Of a stretch of 64,000 bases of DNA, positions 48,512 through 60,928 are shown one piece after another. This DNA comes from Collimonas arenae (GTDB lineage: Bacteria; Pseudomonadota; Gammaproteobacteria; Burkholderiales; Burkholderiaceae_D). The stretch's first letter is position 1, and each line of letters opens with the position of its first letter. The notes under the pieces are model-generated. The model ran no database searches, was not told where the DNA came from, and saw only the letters and a program-made list of their open reading frames with translations. The translations under genes were made by a program, and so were the position numbers. The stretch is from positions 5,208,001 to 5,272,000 of the forward strand of contig NZ_CP009962.1 of NCBI RefSeq assembly GCF_000786695.1, written 5' to 3'.

Positions 48512-48816
48512 ATTCCCGAAATTCCTGAATCAGGTGAGATAGACGTAATTTGCTGCTGCGTTTTTTGTTGCGCCTGTGTTGCGCTTTTGTTGCGTTATTG
48601 CTGCGATCCTCAGTGTGATAACGGTATCACGCAGAAGCCGTAATAAAAAGTTAAATATGGTGCCGATGCCCTGCACCAGAGCGCCGGACATCAGTTTGGC
48701 GCAATACCTTGTATATCTTCCCCCAAATGGAGTGCATCCGCTTTGCCAGCAATATGTGAGCACACCGCGTGCCGGCATCAGATTCGGCACCGTATATAAA
48801 ATAAAAGGAAGAGACA
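48512..48816. other. Intergenic control region (305 bp), no gene seen
   Basis: Divergent promoter region for the amidotransferase and the BMP-family gene. It contains three GTTGCGC-like direct repeats spaced 11 bp apart (48567, 48578, 48589), one helical turn each, and an inverted repeat GTGATA-ACGG-TATCAC (48615-48630). Both look like regulator sites, but no regulator can be named. Confidence 0.5.
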
Positions 48817-49908
48817 ATGACACTGGCCCCTCGCACGCCGCACGCAAACTCACATCCCGCCATATCCAGAACGAAATGCCAACAATCGCGCAAAGCGACT
48901 AAATGGCACAGCCTGCTGCTGCCGATAGCACTGTTGCTGGGGGTTTTCCTGGACTGCACAGCCGCCAATGCCGGCGCTGCGGACCTCCCCAAGATCATTT
49001 ATGTACGGCCGGTGCCAAACAATGACGATGTCCTGCTGCAGCAAGGCAGCAGCGGCGTCAACAACGCCGCCAAACTGTACAAGATGCAAGCCAGCACGCT
49101 GGAAAGCCAGGCTACCCGGGCTGGCCGCCTGCTGCAATTGGACAACGCAGTCAAGCAAGGCGCCAAGATTGTGGTGGTGATGGGAATCGAATTCAAGGAC
49201 CTGCTCGACAGCGTGGCGCGTCAGGCGCCGCAAACCCGTTTCCTGATTCTTGAGCACTGCATCGACAATGCCGCCAACAATATCACTTGCATCACCTTCC
49301 GTGAACCCGAAGCCAGTTACCTGGCCGGCATGCAGGCGGCACTGACCTCGAGCACCGGCAAGATCGGCCTGATCGGCGCCAGCGATACCGCTTTGCGCCA
49401 GAAAAACAGTCAGGCCTTCACCAATGGCGCACGGGCAGCCAAAGCCACCATTTCGATACACGAACCACTGTGGGTGGAAGGCCCACAACCCTTCAACGAT
49501 CCGCCACGTGCCGAAGCGTTGACCAAAACCATGCTCGGCGATGGCGTCGACGTCATCTGGGCCGCCGCCGCCGGCAGCAATTCCGGCGTATTCAAGGCGC
49601 TCACGCCGCAATCCCACGCCAAAGCCATCGGCAGCGGCGTCAATCAATGCATGCAGGCGCCGGGTAAAGTGCTCGATAATGTCGAAGTGCATGCGGATAG
49701 CGCGATTATCCTTGCGGTCGGCTTGCTGACCAACGGCTCGACGGCGCAGCGTTTTGATTTCGGCCTGAAAGAAGGGGCCGTGGCGTTGACCGCACTGGGT
49801 CTGGATGCCGCCTATTCGGAATGCGACATCCTGCGCCAGCGGCCGGTATTGCAAAAGCTGCGCGAGGCCAGCAATGCGATCATCAGCGGCAAACTCAAGA
49901 TAGATTAA
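48817..49908 (+). CDS. BMP family ABC transporter substrate-binding protein
   Basis: 363 aa with a long N-terminus and a hydrophobic export signal (SLLLPIALLLGVFLDCTAAN). The mature part resembles the BMP/PnrA family: ASYLAGMQAALTSSTGKIGLIG, QAFTNGARAAKATI, GDGVDVIWAAAAGSNSGVFK and VHADSAIILAVGLLTNGS. These bind nucleosides or related ligands in other bacteria. No ABC ATPase or permease is adjacent, so it is an orphan here. AGGAAG precedes the ATG well. A LysR regulator follows. Confidence 0.8.
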   Translation: MTLAPRTPHANSHPAISRTKCQQSRKATKWHSLLLPIALLLGVFLDCTAANAGAADLPKIIYVRPVPNNDDVLLQQGSSGVNNAAKLYKMQASTLESQATRAGRLLQLDNAVKQGAKIVVVMGIEFKDLLDSVARQAPQTRFLILEHCIDNAANNITCITFREPEASYLAGMQAALTSSTGKIGLIGASDTALRQKNSQAFTNGARAAKATISIHEPLWVEGPQPFNDPPRAEALTKTMLGDGVDVIWAAAAGSNSGVFKALTPQSHAKAIGSGVNQCMQAPGKVLDNVEVHADSAIILAVGLLTNGSTAQRFDFGLKEGAVALTALGLDAAYSECDILRQRPVLQKLREASNAIISGKLKID

Positions 49909-49968
49909 ATAGCGGCGGCCGGTCGATTCTGATAGCGTTGTGCTTTTATTTATCCTGGAGCATGGTGC

Positions 49969-50871
49969 ATGGATCAACTGGCTGCGATGCGCGCTTTCCG
50001 GCGCGTAGTGGAGAGCGGCAGCTTTACTGCTGCCGCTGCTGAACTGAACCAGTCGCACACCATCGTTTCACGCCAGGTGCGGCAACTGGAGCTGGAACTG
50101 GGTGCGCAACTTCTGAACCGCACCACCCGCCGCTTTGCTCTGACCGAAGCCGGCCAGGAATATTACGAGCGTAGCCGTCACATACTTGATCAGATAGACG
50201 ATGCTGCCCAAGCGGTGTCGGCACATCAGACACGGCCGTCCGGCACCTTGCGGATAAACGCGCCGATGGCGTTCGGCACGCTGGAACTGGCGCAGTGGCT
50301 GCCACAGTTCATCATCGCCAATCCGCAGTTGAAGGTTGATCTGGTATGCAATGACCGCCTGGTCGATGTCATTGAAGAAGGCTTCGACGTGGCCTTGCGC
50401 CTGACCCGCGGCTTGCCCGACTCGACCCTGGTTGCCAAGCGCCTGGCGACTTGTGAAATACTCCTGGCGGCTGCGCCGGCCTATCTGGAACGACAAGGCG
50501 TTCCGCAGCAGCCTGCCGATCTGGTCCGGCACAATTGCCTGACTTATACGCTTGCGCTAAAGCCCAGCGAATTCCAGTTTTATGCAGCCGATGGCCGCGA
50601 ACATGCAGTAACTGTGCGCGGCAATTTGCAAGCCAACACCGGGATCGCCTTGCGCTCGGCAGCGCTGGCCGGGCTAGGCATCGCCGCCACCAGTTCCTTC
50701 ATCGTGCATGAAGATTTGCGGCGCGGCGATCTGCTGCAGGTACTGCCCGGCTTCACGCTGAAACCGCGCGACCTGTACGCAATCTATCCGCAAAACCGCC
50801 ACCTGTCGCCGAAAGTACGGGCTTTTGTCGATTTCGCGGTAGCTTGGTATGCCACCCCGCGCTGGGATTAA
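49969..50871 (+). CDS. LysR family transcriptional regulator
   Basis: 300 aa. HTH region MDQLAAMRAFRRVVESGSFT with QSHTIVSRQVRQLELELGAQL, then the effector-binding domain (PSGTLRINAPMAFGTLELAQ, VIEEGFDVALRLTRGLPDST). It is close in pattern to the LysR at 2538. It follows the BMP gene by 60 bp on the same strand; its targets are unclear. Confidence 0.9.
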   Translation: MDQLAAMRAFRRVVESGSFTAAAAELNQSHTIVSRQVRQLELELGAQLLNRTTRRFALTEAGQEYYERSRHILDQIDDAAQAVSAHQTRPSGTLRINAPMAFGTLELAQWLPQFIIANPQLKVDLVCNDRLVDVIEEGFDVALRLTRGLPDSTLVAKRLATCEILLAAAPAYLERQGVPQQPADLVRHNCLTYTLALKPSEFQFYAADGREHAVTVRGNLQANTGIALRSAALAGLGIAATSSFIVHEDLRRGDLLQVLPGFTLKPRDLYAIYPQNRHLSPKVRAFVDFAVAWYATPRWD

Positions 50872-50887
50872 AGTAACCCGGCCATCC

Positions 50888-51043
50888 TCAATGTAGTCGG
50901 AAATGGCCGACGCCGAACAAACCGATCAGGCCGACTGCGATGAGGTAGAAGGCGACGATATAGTTCAGGAGCTTCGGCGTGACCAGGATCAGGATGCCTG
51001 CAATCAGGGAAACGATAGGGACCAGCGAAAAATGAATATTCAT
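50888..51043 (-). CDS. DUF3096 small membrane protein
   Basis: 51 aa, beginning MNIHFSLVPIVSLIAGILIL and continuing with a Pro-Lys turn (VTPKLL) and a second helix NYIVAFYLIAVGLIGLFG. Two transmembrane segments in a hairpin match the DUF3096 family, common in proteobacteria and of unknown function. Its stop is 16 bp from the convergent LysR stop. Confidence 0.85.
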   Translation of the reverse strand: MNIHFSLVPIVSLIAGILILVTPKLLNYIVAFYLIAVGLIGLFGVGHFRLH

Positions 51044-51181
51044 GGGCAATCTGTTGGATGGAAAATGAATGGCGCAATGCGCCTTGCGATAGCGGCCAAC
51101 GGTTCTGGCCGATCAGCGATTCTACAAGATCGCCGCCATCACACGGAGAGATTTACATATGGAAATATAGAGGAATGAAGC

Positions 51182-51484
51182 ATGCCGGTTGAAGACAGAT
51201 TCATCGTCCGGATCGAACCAAGCGGATGGCATTTTGAAACGTCTGGCGCTACCCCGGTCATGGAGGCTGCGCGGCAGTCCGATATCAACTTGCCGAGCTC
51301 TTGCAGAAACGGCACATGCCGAACCTGCATGTGCCGCCTTCTCCACGGAGAAATACGCTACCAGATCGAATGGCCGGGCCTGAGCAGCGACGAAAAGAAA
51401 GACGGCTACATCCTGCCCTGCATCGCCTACCCGCAATCAGACCTGGTCATCGAAGAAACGCGCGCCACGCGCCTGATCAAGTAG
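51182..51484 (+). CDS. 2Fe-2S ferredoxin-like protein
   Basis: 100 aa with SSCRNGTCRTCMCRLLHGE and ILPCIAYP, giving the CxxxxCxxC...C ligand set of plant-type 2Fe-2S ferredoxins. No reductase domain is attached, so it would be a free electron carrier or a subunit acting in trans. It is divergent from the DUF3096 gene and convergent with the tautomerase; no partner oxygenase is nearby. Confidence 0.9.
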   Translation: MPVEDRFIVRIEPSGWHFETSGATPVMEAARQSDINLPSSCRNGTCRTCMCRLLHGEIRYQIEWPGLSSDEKKDGYILPCIAYPQSDLVIEETRATRLIK

Positions 51485-51492
51485 GCCACGCA

Positions 51493-51897
51493 TCAAGCTT
51501 GCAGGCGCGCCGCTACAGCCCTATGCTGCTGCGTCAAGCCACCGAAACCATAAGCGGCGGCTCGCACATCGTTGACGTGGACGTAGCTTTCGTGGTGCAA
51601 CTCGCCCAGCAAGGCGCCGATCTCCCTGAAGACAGCATCGATATAGCGCGCCTTTTCATCGGCGGTATTGGTTTCGTCTGTAATGCGGATATCCAGGAAG
51701 AAGCTGGTTTTCCGTTGCGCCGCCAATGACGGGCCGCCGACAAACCAGTGCGTCGGATCGACATGCGAAATCGCAATCGAGGTCAGCTCAGGTTTCTTGT
51801 GCAAAATCTCCGCAGTCAGACGCGACAAGGTGCCGGCGACTTTGGCGGAAACCGCCGTGTCTGGGGGAGTGGATAACAATACGGTAAGTATGGGCAT
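51493..51897 (-). CDS. Tautomerase family protein
   Basis: 134 aa starting MPILTVLLSTPPDTAVSAKV. The Pro directly after Met is the catalytic base of the 4-oxalocrotonate tautomerase superfamily. HVDPTHWFVGGPSL and KTSFFLDIRITDETNTADEKARYI agree with a two-unit member of about 130 aa. The substrate is unknown. Structured repeat C lies 20 bp upstream. Confidence 0.82.
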   Translation of the reverse strand: MPILTVLLSTPPDTAVSAKVAGTLSRLTAEILHKKPELTSIAISHVDPTHWFVGGPSLAAQRKTSFFLDIRITDETNTADEKARYIDAVFREIGALLGELHHESYVHVNDVRAAAYGFGGLTQQHRAVAARLQA

Positions 51898-51917
51898 GAT
51901 GGGCTTTCAATATAAAT

Positions 51918-52018
51918 AGGACTTACGCTAAATTCCGCCAGCGGCGTTACACCTTCTAGCCGTACCTTCGTACTAACTTCGTCGGCATGCTTTGCTGACG
52001 ACATTTTGCGTAAGTCCT
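51918..52018 (-). repeat. Structured repeat copy C (short form, 101 bp)
   Basis: The ends AGGACTTACGC and GCGTAAGTCCT are inverted. The core on the minus strand, GCCGACGAAGTTAGTACGA then GGTACGGCTAGAAGGTGTAA, matches copies D and E, though the TAGGCGCG start of the core is replaced by CATGCCG. It is in the direction of both flanking minus-strand genes and sits just before the tautomerase start. Confidence 0.8.
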
Positions 52019-52069
52019 GATGATGTAAATAAAGAAGCAACGGTTACTGCAACGAAGATGAATCAGTTT

Positions 52070-52702
52070 CTAGCTGACCAGCTCCAGGATCTCGCTGGTG
52101 CTGCGAATTTCAGCAATGGCGTCCGACATCCCGGTCAATACGGCGCGGTGCAGGTCCTTATGACCTACCACACCGCCGTCCCAGGTGCGGATGTCGCGCG
52201 TGGCGCTGGCGTCGCTGCTGATAATGACCTTATAGCCGTTGGCAACGCCGTCAAAGGAGGTCGCCGCCACGCAATTATTGGTCATCAGACCTGTCACGAT
52301 CAGGGTCTTGATGCCGCGCGCCTGCAGTTGCGAATGCAGATCGGTGCTGGCAAAAGAACTGGCGAAAGTTTTGCGGACGATCGCATGGTGCGGAGCAACC
52401 TGCATATCGGGATGAAATTCAGACATCACCGTGTTCTTGGTAAACAAAGGCCGCTCAACGGCATTCCATTGCTGGACATGAAACACCGGCATGCCATGCT
52501 TATCGGCCAGCGCTATCAGGCGATTGGCGTTGCGCACCACGGCCAGACCATCAGGAATGGGCAACTTGCCGCTGAAATATTCATTTTGAATATCAATCAC
52601 CAACAAAGCCGTCGTTTTCGGATCAAGGCTGGTGCTGGCAGTCGCGCCGACGAGAGTGCGGATGGTTGGATTGCCGGTCAGGTTGTTGGTCGAGGCATTC
52701 AT
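52070..52702 (-). CDS. Isochorismatase-like cysteine hydrolase
   Basis: About 210 aa. The triad is visible as LLVIDIQNEYF (Asp), IVRKTFASSF (Lys) and GLMTNNCVAATSFDG (Cys). Family members hydrolyse amides or isochorismate; this one resembles the broad nicotinamidase-like group. AGGAG about 6 nt upstream supports the ATG at 52702 over one 30 bp further up. No pathway partners are adjacent. Confidence 0.9.
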   Translation of the reverse strand: MNASTNNLTGNPTIRTLVGATASTSLDPKTTALLVIDIQNEYFSGKLPIPDGLAVVRNANRLIALADKHGMPVFHVQQWNAVERPLFTKNTVMSEFHPDMQVAPHHAIVRKTFASSFASTDLHSQLQARGIKTLIVTGLMTNNCVAATSFDGVANGYKVIISSDASATRDIRTWDGGVVGHKDLHRAVLTGMSDAIAEIRSTSEILELVS

Positions 52703-52875
52703 GTGATCTCCTGTTGGTGAGTTGGAGTACACAGATTAAGCCCGCGAACAACGTAAGAACAGCAGGTAGAAGACACATGATTTGTGCAGAAATAGCACAA
52801 ATCATGATGAAACGAAGTTGGTATATTAATAAGCCACGCTAAACCAACTTGATTTGAAAGCGCGCTGGTATTGCC

Positions 52876-53355
52876 CTAATCAGCCAATGGCAGTGGACTG
52901 GACGGCTTGATTTCCTCCAGACAAACCATCGAACGCACCCCGGCCACTCCAGGAACCTGCATTAAGCGATCTGTCAAAAAAGCCGACAGCGACTTCAAGT
53001 CGCTGGCCGCAACCTTGAGCAAATAGTCGAAATCCCCCGAAATCGTGTAGCACTCCAATATCTCGGGAAACAGGCGGATGGCCTTTTCCAGCTTGCGCAC
53101 TTGCTTGAACTGCTCGCGTGCGATGTTCAGATTAACGAAGGCCACCACGCCCAGGCCAATGGCCGCCGGCTCCACTTGCGCCGCATAGCCGCGGATGATG
53201 CCGTCCTTTTCCAAACGCTGGACCCGCCGGTAGCACTGCGGCGGCGATAAATTGACTTGTTCGGATAGTTCCACATTGGACGCGCGGCCATTCGCCTGGA
53301 GCGTACGCAACAGGATACGGTCGTAGCGGTCGAGTTTTTCTACCTTATCTTCCAT
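52876..53355 (-). CDS. Lrp/AsnC family transcriptional regulator
   Basis: About 159 aa. HTH (YDRILLRTLQANGRASNVEL, LSPPQCYRRVQRLEKDGII) followed by a RAM ligand-binding domain (ECYTISGDFDYLLKVAASDL). The start at 53355 is supported by GGAG at 6 nt. It is divergent from rocD, with 432 bp between, and so is the likely regulator of the rocD unit, probably sensing an amino acid such as arginine or ornithine. The inverted repeat GCACGA-T-TCGTGC at 53372-53384 could be its autoregulatory site. Confidence 0.9.
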   Translation of the reverse strand: MEDKVEKLDRYDRILLRTLQANGRASNVELSEQVNLSPPQCYRRVQRLEKDGIIRGYAAQVEPAAIGLGVVAFVNLNIAREQFKQVRKLEKAIRLFPEILECYTISGDFDYLLKVAASDLKSLSAFLTDRLMQVPGVAGVRSMVCLEEIKPSSPLPLAD

Positions 53356-53371
53356 CTTTATCTCCACTTAT

Positions 53372-53384
53372 GCACGATTCGTGC
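53372..53384. promoter_or_regulatory. Candidate operator before the Lrp-family gene
   Basis: GCACGA-T-TCGTGC is a perfect 6-bp inverted repeat with a 1-bp spacer, 17 bp upstream of the regulator start. Autoregulation is inferred from position. Confidence 0.45.
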
Positions 53385-53577
53385 GCATTACGGCCAATTC
53401 ACGCTTCATTATGCACAAATATTTCCATCGCTTGTGATTATCATGTAGGCAGATGCGACACACTGCATTTAAACCTATAAATACAGCATTTTGCAGCCAC
53501 CTCTAAGCGTCTTGGCCGGCTTTCGCCAGCGGACAAAATATCATTGGCTTATCCGCCCTTGATCACGCTAGGTTCTT

Positions 53578-53760
53578 AGAGGCTGTTGCAAAATTAAGCT
53601 GGCTAGGCGCGCCGACGAAGACAGTACGAGTAGTACGGCTAGGAGGGTGTAGCGGGGGTTTCAGACGACATTGTCGTCTGCCTGCGGAACGACCCGGGCT
53701 TACAAGCCCGGGCGCGCCCTGCAAGGGCAACAACGCCAGATTAATTTTGCAACAGCCTCT
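53578..53760 (+). repeat. Structured repeat copy D (rocD leader)
   Basis: 183 bp with ends AGAGGCTGTTGCAAAATTAA and its near-perfect complement. The core GGCTAGGCGCGCCGACGAAG follows the left arm, then CAGTACGAGTAGTACGG and AGGAGGGTGTAGC. Inner hairpins are CAGACGACA / TGTCGTCTG and CCCGGGCTT / AAGCCCGGG. It ends 27 bp before rocD, so it may be in the rocD leader RNA. It is about 85 percent alike (by eye) to copy E, which is inverted. It takes up most of the 432-bp gap before rocD. Confidence 0.93.
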
Positions 53761-53787
53761 TAGAAGTGGCCTCACCAGGAGCAGACC

Positions 53788-55029
53788 ATGAAAAACCATG
53801 CAATAACTCTCGAAGACCGATACTGCGCGCACAACTATGAACCGCTGCCGGTAGTGCTCAGCAGCGGCAAGGGTATCTGGCTGTGGGACCAGGATGGCAA
53901 ACGCTACATGGACATGATGTCGGCCTATTCCGCCGTCAGCTTCGGCCATAGCCACCCTACCCTGGTCGGCGCATTGACCAAGCAGGCTGCCCAGCTGGCG
54001 ATCGTTTCCCGGGCGTTTTACAGTGATCAGCTCGGACCATTCCTGCAATTGCTGTGCGAAATGACCGGCATGCCTAAAGCCTTGCCGATGAACAGCGGCG
54101 CGGAAGCGGTTGAAACCGCAATCAAGGCGGCTCGCAAATGGGGCCACAAGGTCAAGGGCATTGCTGAAAACAGCGCCGAAATCATCGTTTGCCACGGTAA
54201 TTTTTCCGGCCGCACCACGACCATTGTGGGCTTCTCGTCGGAAGCGCAATACCGCGACGGCTTCGGACCGTTTTCAGGTGGTTTCAACAGCGTGCCGTTC
54301 GGCGATGCGGCCGCCATGGAAACCGCGATTACGCCGCGCACTGCAGCTTTCCTGCTGGAACCGATCCAAGGCGAAGCCGGCATCATCGTGCCACCCGACG
54401 GCTATCTGGCGAAATGCCGCGAAATTTGCGACCGCCATAATGTCTTGCTGATTTGCGACGAAGTCCAGACCGGCCTCGGCCGCACCGGCCGCCTGCTGGC
54501 CAGCGACCATGACGGCATCAAGCCGGACGGCCTGATCCTGGGCAAGGCGCTCGGCGGCGGCTTGCTGCCGGTATCGGCATTTTTAGCCAGGGAAGATCTG
54601 ATGGCCGTGTTTACGCCCGGCGACCATGGCAGCACCTTCGGCGGCAATCCGCTGTCGGCAGCTGTCGGCCATGCCGCATTGCGCCTGCTGCGCGAAGAGA
54701 AGCTCGCCGATAACGCACAACGCATGGGCGAACGCCTGCTGAGCGGCCTGCGCGCTATCCAGCATCCTGCGATCCGCCAGATCCGCGGCAAAGGCCTGTT
54801 GATCGGCATGGACCTCGATCCGAGCTTTATCTCCGCCCGCGAATTCTGCGAACGGCTGATGAGCCAAGGCATCTTGTCGAAAGACACGCATGACACCGTG
54901 GTCCGCTTTGCGCCGCCGCTGATCATCAGCGCCAACGACATCGACGCCGCGCTGGAAGCCATCAGGCATACATTTTCGACCTTAACTGATACACCCGCAA
55001 CTCACCTGACCGAAAGGAGCTACGCATGA
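53788..55029 (+). CDS. rocD: Ornithine aminotransferase
   Basis: 413 aa, class III aminotransferase. NYEPLPVVLSSGKGIWLWDQ, MNSGAEAVETAIKAARKWGH, ICDEVQTGLGRTG and LILGKALGGGLLPVSAFL (Schiff-base Lys) match ornithine--oxo-acid transaminase, which converts ornithine to glutamate-5-semialdehyde. AGGAG precedes the ATG. The stop overlaps the next gene's ATG by four bases, so the pair is translationally coupled and probably works in one pathway. Confidence 0.93.
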   Translation: MKNHAITLEDRYCAHNYEPLPVVLSSGKGIWLWDQDGKRYMDMMSAYSAVSFGHSHPTLVGALTKQAAQLAIVSRAFYSDQLGPFLQLLCEMTGMPKALPMNSGAEAVETAIKAARKWGHKVKGIAENSAEIIVCHGNFSGRTTTIVGFSSEAQYRDGFGPFSGGFNSVPFGDAAAMETAITPRTAAFLLEPIQGEAGIIVPPDGYLAKCREICDRHNVLLICDEVQTGLGRTGRLLASDHDGIKPDGLILGKALGGGLLPVSAFLAREDLMAVFTPGDHGSTFGGNPLSAAVGHAALRLLREEKLADNAQRMGERLLSGLRAIQHPAIRQIRGKGLLIGMDLDPSFISAREFCERLMSQGILSKDTHDTVVRFAPPLIISANDIDAALEAIRHTFSTLTDTPATHLTERSYA

Positions 55030-55904
55030 CCAACCAACTGCTGGACCATACCGCAGAAGACACATTCTTGATGTGCGCTCCGGACCATTTTGAAGTGTCT
55101 TATGTCATTAATCCGTGGATGGCTGGCAATATTGCGCATGGCAACCGTAGTGTCGCCATGCAGCAGTGGCTAGCATTGGTGGAAGCCATGGGCAAGGTAG
55201 CAACAATCAAGATGATGCCAGCCATGCCGGGTGTCCCTGATCTGGTCTTTACCGCGAATGCCGGCGTAGTGCTGGGCAATAAAGTAGTGTTGTCGCGCTT
55301 CCGCCACGTTGAACGGCAAGCCGAAGAAGTCTATTTCGACGCAGCATTTACCGCCCACGGTTTTGAAGTACTGACCCTACCGCCGGAACTGCCTTTTGAA
55401 GGCGCCGGCGATGCGCTGATGGACCGTAGCGAAAACCTGTTGTGGTTCGGTCACGGCCACCGTTCGGATATCGCCTGTGCGACGCGTTTGTCGGAACTGC
55501 TGGACATCGAAGTGCAGCCGTTGAAACTGGTCGACGCCCGCTTCTATCATCTGGATACCTGCTTCTGTCCATTGGCTGGCGGCTATGTGATGTATTTCCC
55601 CGAAGCATTCGATGCGGATTCACAAGCGCACATCGCGGCCCGCGTTCCAGCAGACAAGCGCATTATCGTCAGCAGCGAAGATGCCTTGCATTTTGCTTGC
55701 AATACCGTCAATTCCGGCCGCCATATCTTCCTGAACCAGGCGTCGGATGCGCTGGTCACGCAGTTGCAGGCAAACGGCTTTGTTGTCCATCAGACAGCAT
55801 TGACCGAGTTCCTCAAGGCTGGCGGCGCAGCAAAATGCCTGACTTTGAAACTCAATGAACCACATCAAGGCGCTACGCAGGTAGCGCGCCAGGAAGCTGC
55901 CTAA
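55026..55904 (+). CDS. Guanidine-modifying hydrolase (arginine dihydrolase / DDAH-like)
   Basis: 292 aa, amidinotransferase (GME) fold. Blocks are PDLVFTANAGVVL, FEGAGDAL, FYHLDTCFCPL with the catalytic His, and GGAAKCLTLKL with the catalytic Cys. The family includes arginine deiminase, dimethylarginine hydrolase and arginine dihydrolase. The coupling to rocD argues for an enzyme yielding ornithine, as arginine dihydrolase does, rather than citrulline. The Asn in FTANAG, where deiminases and DDAH often have Asp, may fit that, but I could not align sequences. Probably cytoplasmic. Confidence 0.8.
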   Translation: MTNQLLDHTAEDTFLMCAPDHFEVSYVINPWMAGNIAHGNRSVAMQQWLALVEAMGKVATIKMMPAMPGVPDLVFTANAGVVLGNKVVLSRFRHVERQAEEVYFDAAFTAHGFEVLTLPPELPFEGAGDALMDRSENLLWFGHGHRSDIACATRLSELLDIEVQPLKLVDARFYHLDTCFCPLAGGYVMYFPEAFDADSQAHIAARVPADKRIIVSSEDALHFACNTVNSGRHIFLNQASDALVTQLQANGFVVHQTALTEFLKAGGAAKCLTLKLNEPHQGATQVARQEAA

Positions 55905-55968
55905 TCAGCTATCTGGAATACGCAAGCCATTGATTTAACGTATAATTTCTGGCATTGCCCTTGCAAAT

Positions 55969-55998
55969 AACCCGGCGCCACAGGCGACCGGGTTTTTT
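55969..55998 (+). terminator. Rho-independent terminator after the rocD unit
   Basis: AACCCGGCGCC / GGCG-A-CCGGGTT with loop ACA and one bulged A, followed by T6. It lies between the rocD unit and metH; a TATAAT sits at 55941-55946. Confidence 0.82.
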
Positions 55999-56024
55999 GC
56001 GTTCTTACTGACCAGAGTACGCTA

Positions 56025-59795
<3,771 letters not shown>

Positions 59796-59817
59796 AAATA
59801 AAGGCAAGATAGAAAGG

Positions 59818-59849
59818 AAAAGGAGCGTCAGACGACGCTCCTTTTTTTT
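59818..59849 (+). terminator. Rho-independent terminator of metH
   Basis: GGAGCGTC / GACGCTCC with loop AGAC, preceded by AAAA and followed by T8, 22 bp after the metH stop. Confidence 0.93.
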
Positions 59850-59944
59850 ATCTGCTAAGCTGAAGTTGCGTAGAAATTGAAGAACTCAATGCGCTGGACG
59901 CGGTCCAATAGTTCAATATTCCTTTTGCAAATAAGGAGCTTGGC

Positions 59945-60844
59945 ATGCGTCAAAGCCTAGTGTTAAAGCAGCAGTTGCAGGAGTCTATCGAATCTGAAAT
60001 CGCCCAGCGCGCGCAACAGCATCGCGCCAAAATGGACATCCTGCGCAATCGCGACATCCATCTCAAAGCCAATGGTGGCGCAGTTCCACCCAAACCGCTG
60101 CTGCTTCTGGCACATGGCGATTCCTGGTTCGATTACCCCCTCAACGGCAATACGCTGGCGCCGCACACCACGGATATTATCGCTCAACTGGAGAACATGG
60201 GCACGGTCCGTCCGGTGATCCTGAACCTGGCGCATTACGGCGACTCCAGCTCCGACGCAATGGCGTTGCCCAAGCAGCAGCGCCTGATTGCCTATCTGCA
60301 GGATGCGACCAACTGGGTCAACGGCAAGCCTGACGCCATTTTGTTTTCCGGCGGCGGCAACGATATCGCCGGCGACAAATTCTGCATTTTCCTGGACGAC
60401 GCCAGCACCGGCATCAGCAACGGCCTCGATCCGCTGCGCTTTCCCAAGCTGCTGCAAATGGTCGAAGCCTCTTATCTCGACCTGTTTGCATTCCGTGACA
60501 AATACGCACCGGGCGTGCCGATTTTCAGCCATTGCTACGATTTCGCTATCCCCAGCGGCGTCCATCCGGTGTGCGCCGGACCATGGCTGTTGCCGTCGCT
60601 GACCTACAGCGGCTGGACCACCGCCCAAGGCACCGCGATTGTGCACCAGGCGCTGGCAGCCTTGGCGACAACCCTGCGCGCGCTAGCGGCAGTCCCGGCC
60701 AACAATTTCATCCTGGTCGAGACACAGGGTGCGCTGGCCACGGCAGACTGGGCCAATGAACTGCATCCCTATCCGGCCGGCTTCAAGAAAATCGCCGCCC
60801 GTTTTGTGAGTGCGCTGGGACAAAGGTTTCCCGGGCATATTTAA
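59945..60844 (+). CDS. SGNH/GDSL hydrolase-like protein
   Basis: 299 aa. The N-terminal 40 residues are charged and probably helical. AHGDSWFDYPL is block I with the nucleophile Ser, FSGGGNDIAGDKF is block III (Asn), and DWANELHPYPAGFKKIAARF is block V with the Asp-His pair. No signal peptide is seen. SGNH enzymes hydrolyse esters of lipids or sugars; the substrate here is unknown. It precedes a papain-like gene by 84 bp on the same strand, and the two may act together. Confidence 0.82.
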   Translation: MRQSLVLKQQLQESIESEIAQRAQQHRAKMDILRNRDIHLKANGGAVPPKPLLLLAHGDSWFDYPLNGNTLAPHTTDIIAQLENMGTVRPVILNLAHYGDSSSDAMALPKQQRLIAYLQDATNWVNGKPDAILFSGGGNDIAGDKFCIFLDDASTGISNGLDPLRFPKLLQMVEASYLDLFAFRDKYAPGVPIFSHCYDFAIPSGVHPVCAGPWLLPSLTYSGWTTAQGTAIVHQALAALATTLRALAAVPANNFILVETQGALATADWANELHPYPAGFKKIAARFVSALGQRFPGHI

Positions 60845-60928
60845 TCACACACTCCATTTGCCATCGCGACCGTCGGCTAGCGAAGGTAACCCTGACAGCC
60901 GACCACATTCTTTAGGAATACGCTCTCT

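Noticed and set aside
55905..56024. Riboswitch in the metH leader
   Set aside because: The 120-bp spacer has only a TATAAT and a terminator hairpin. No cobalamin, SAM or SAH riboswitch core was recognised, and the terminator is best explained as ending the rocD unit.
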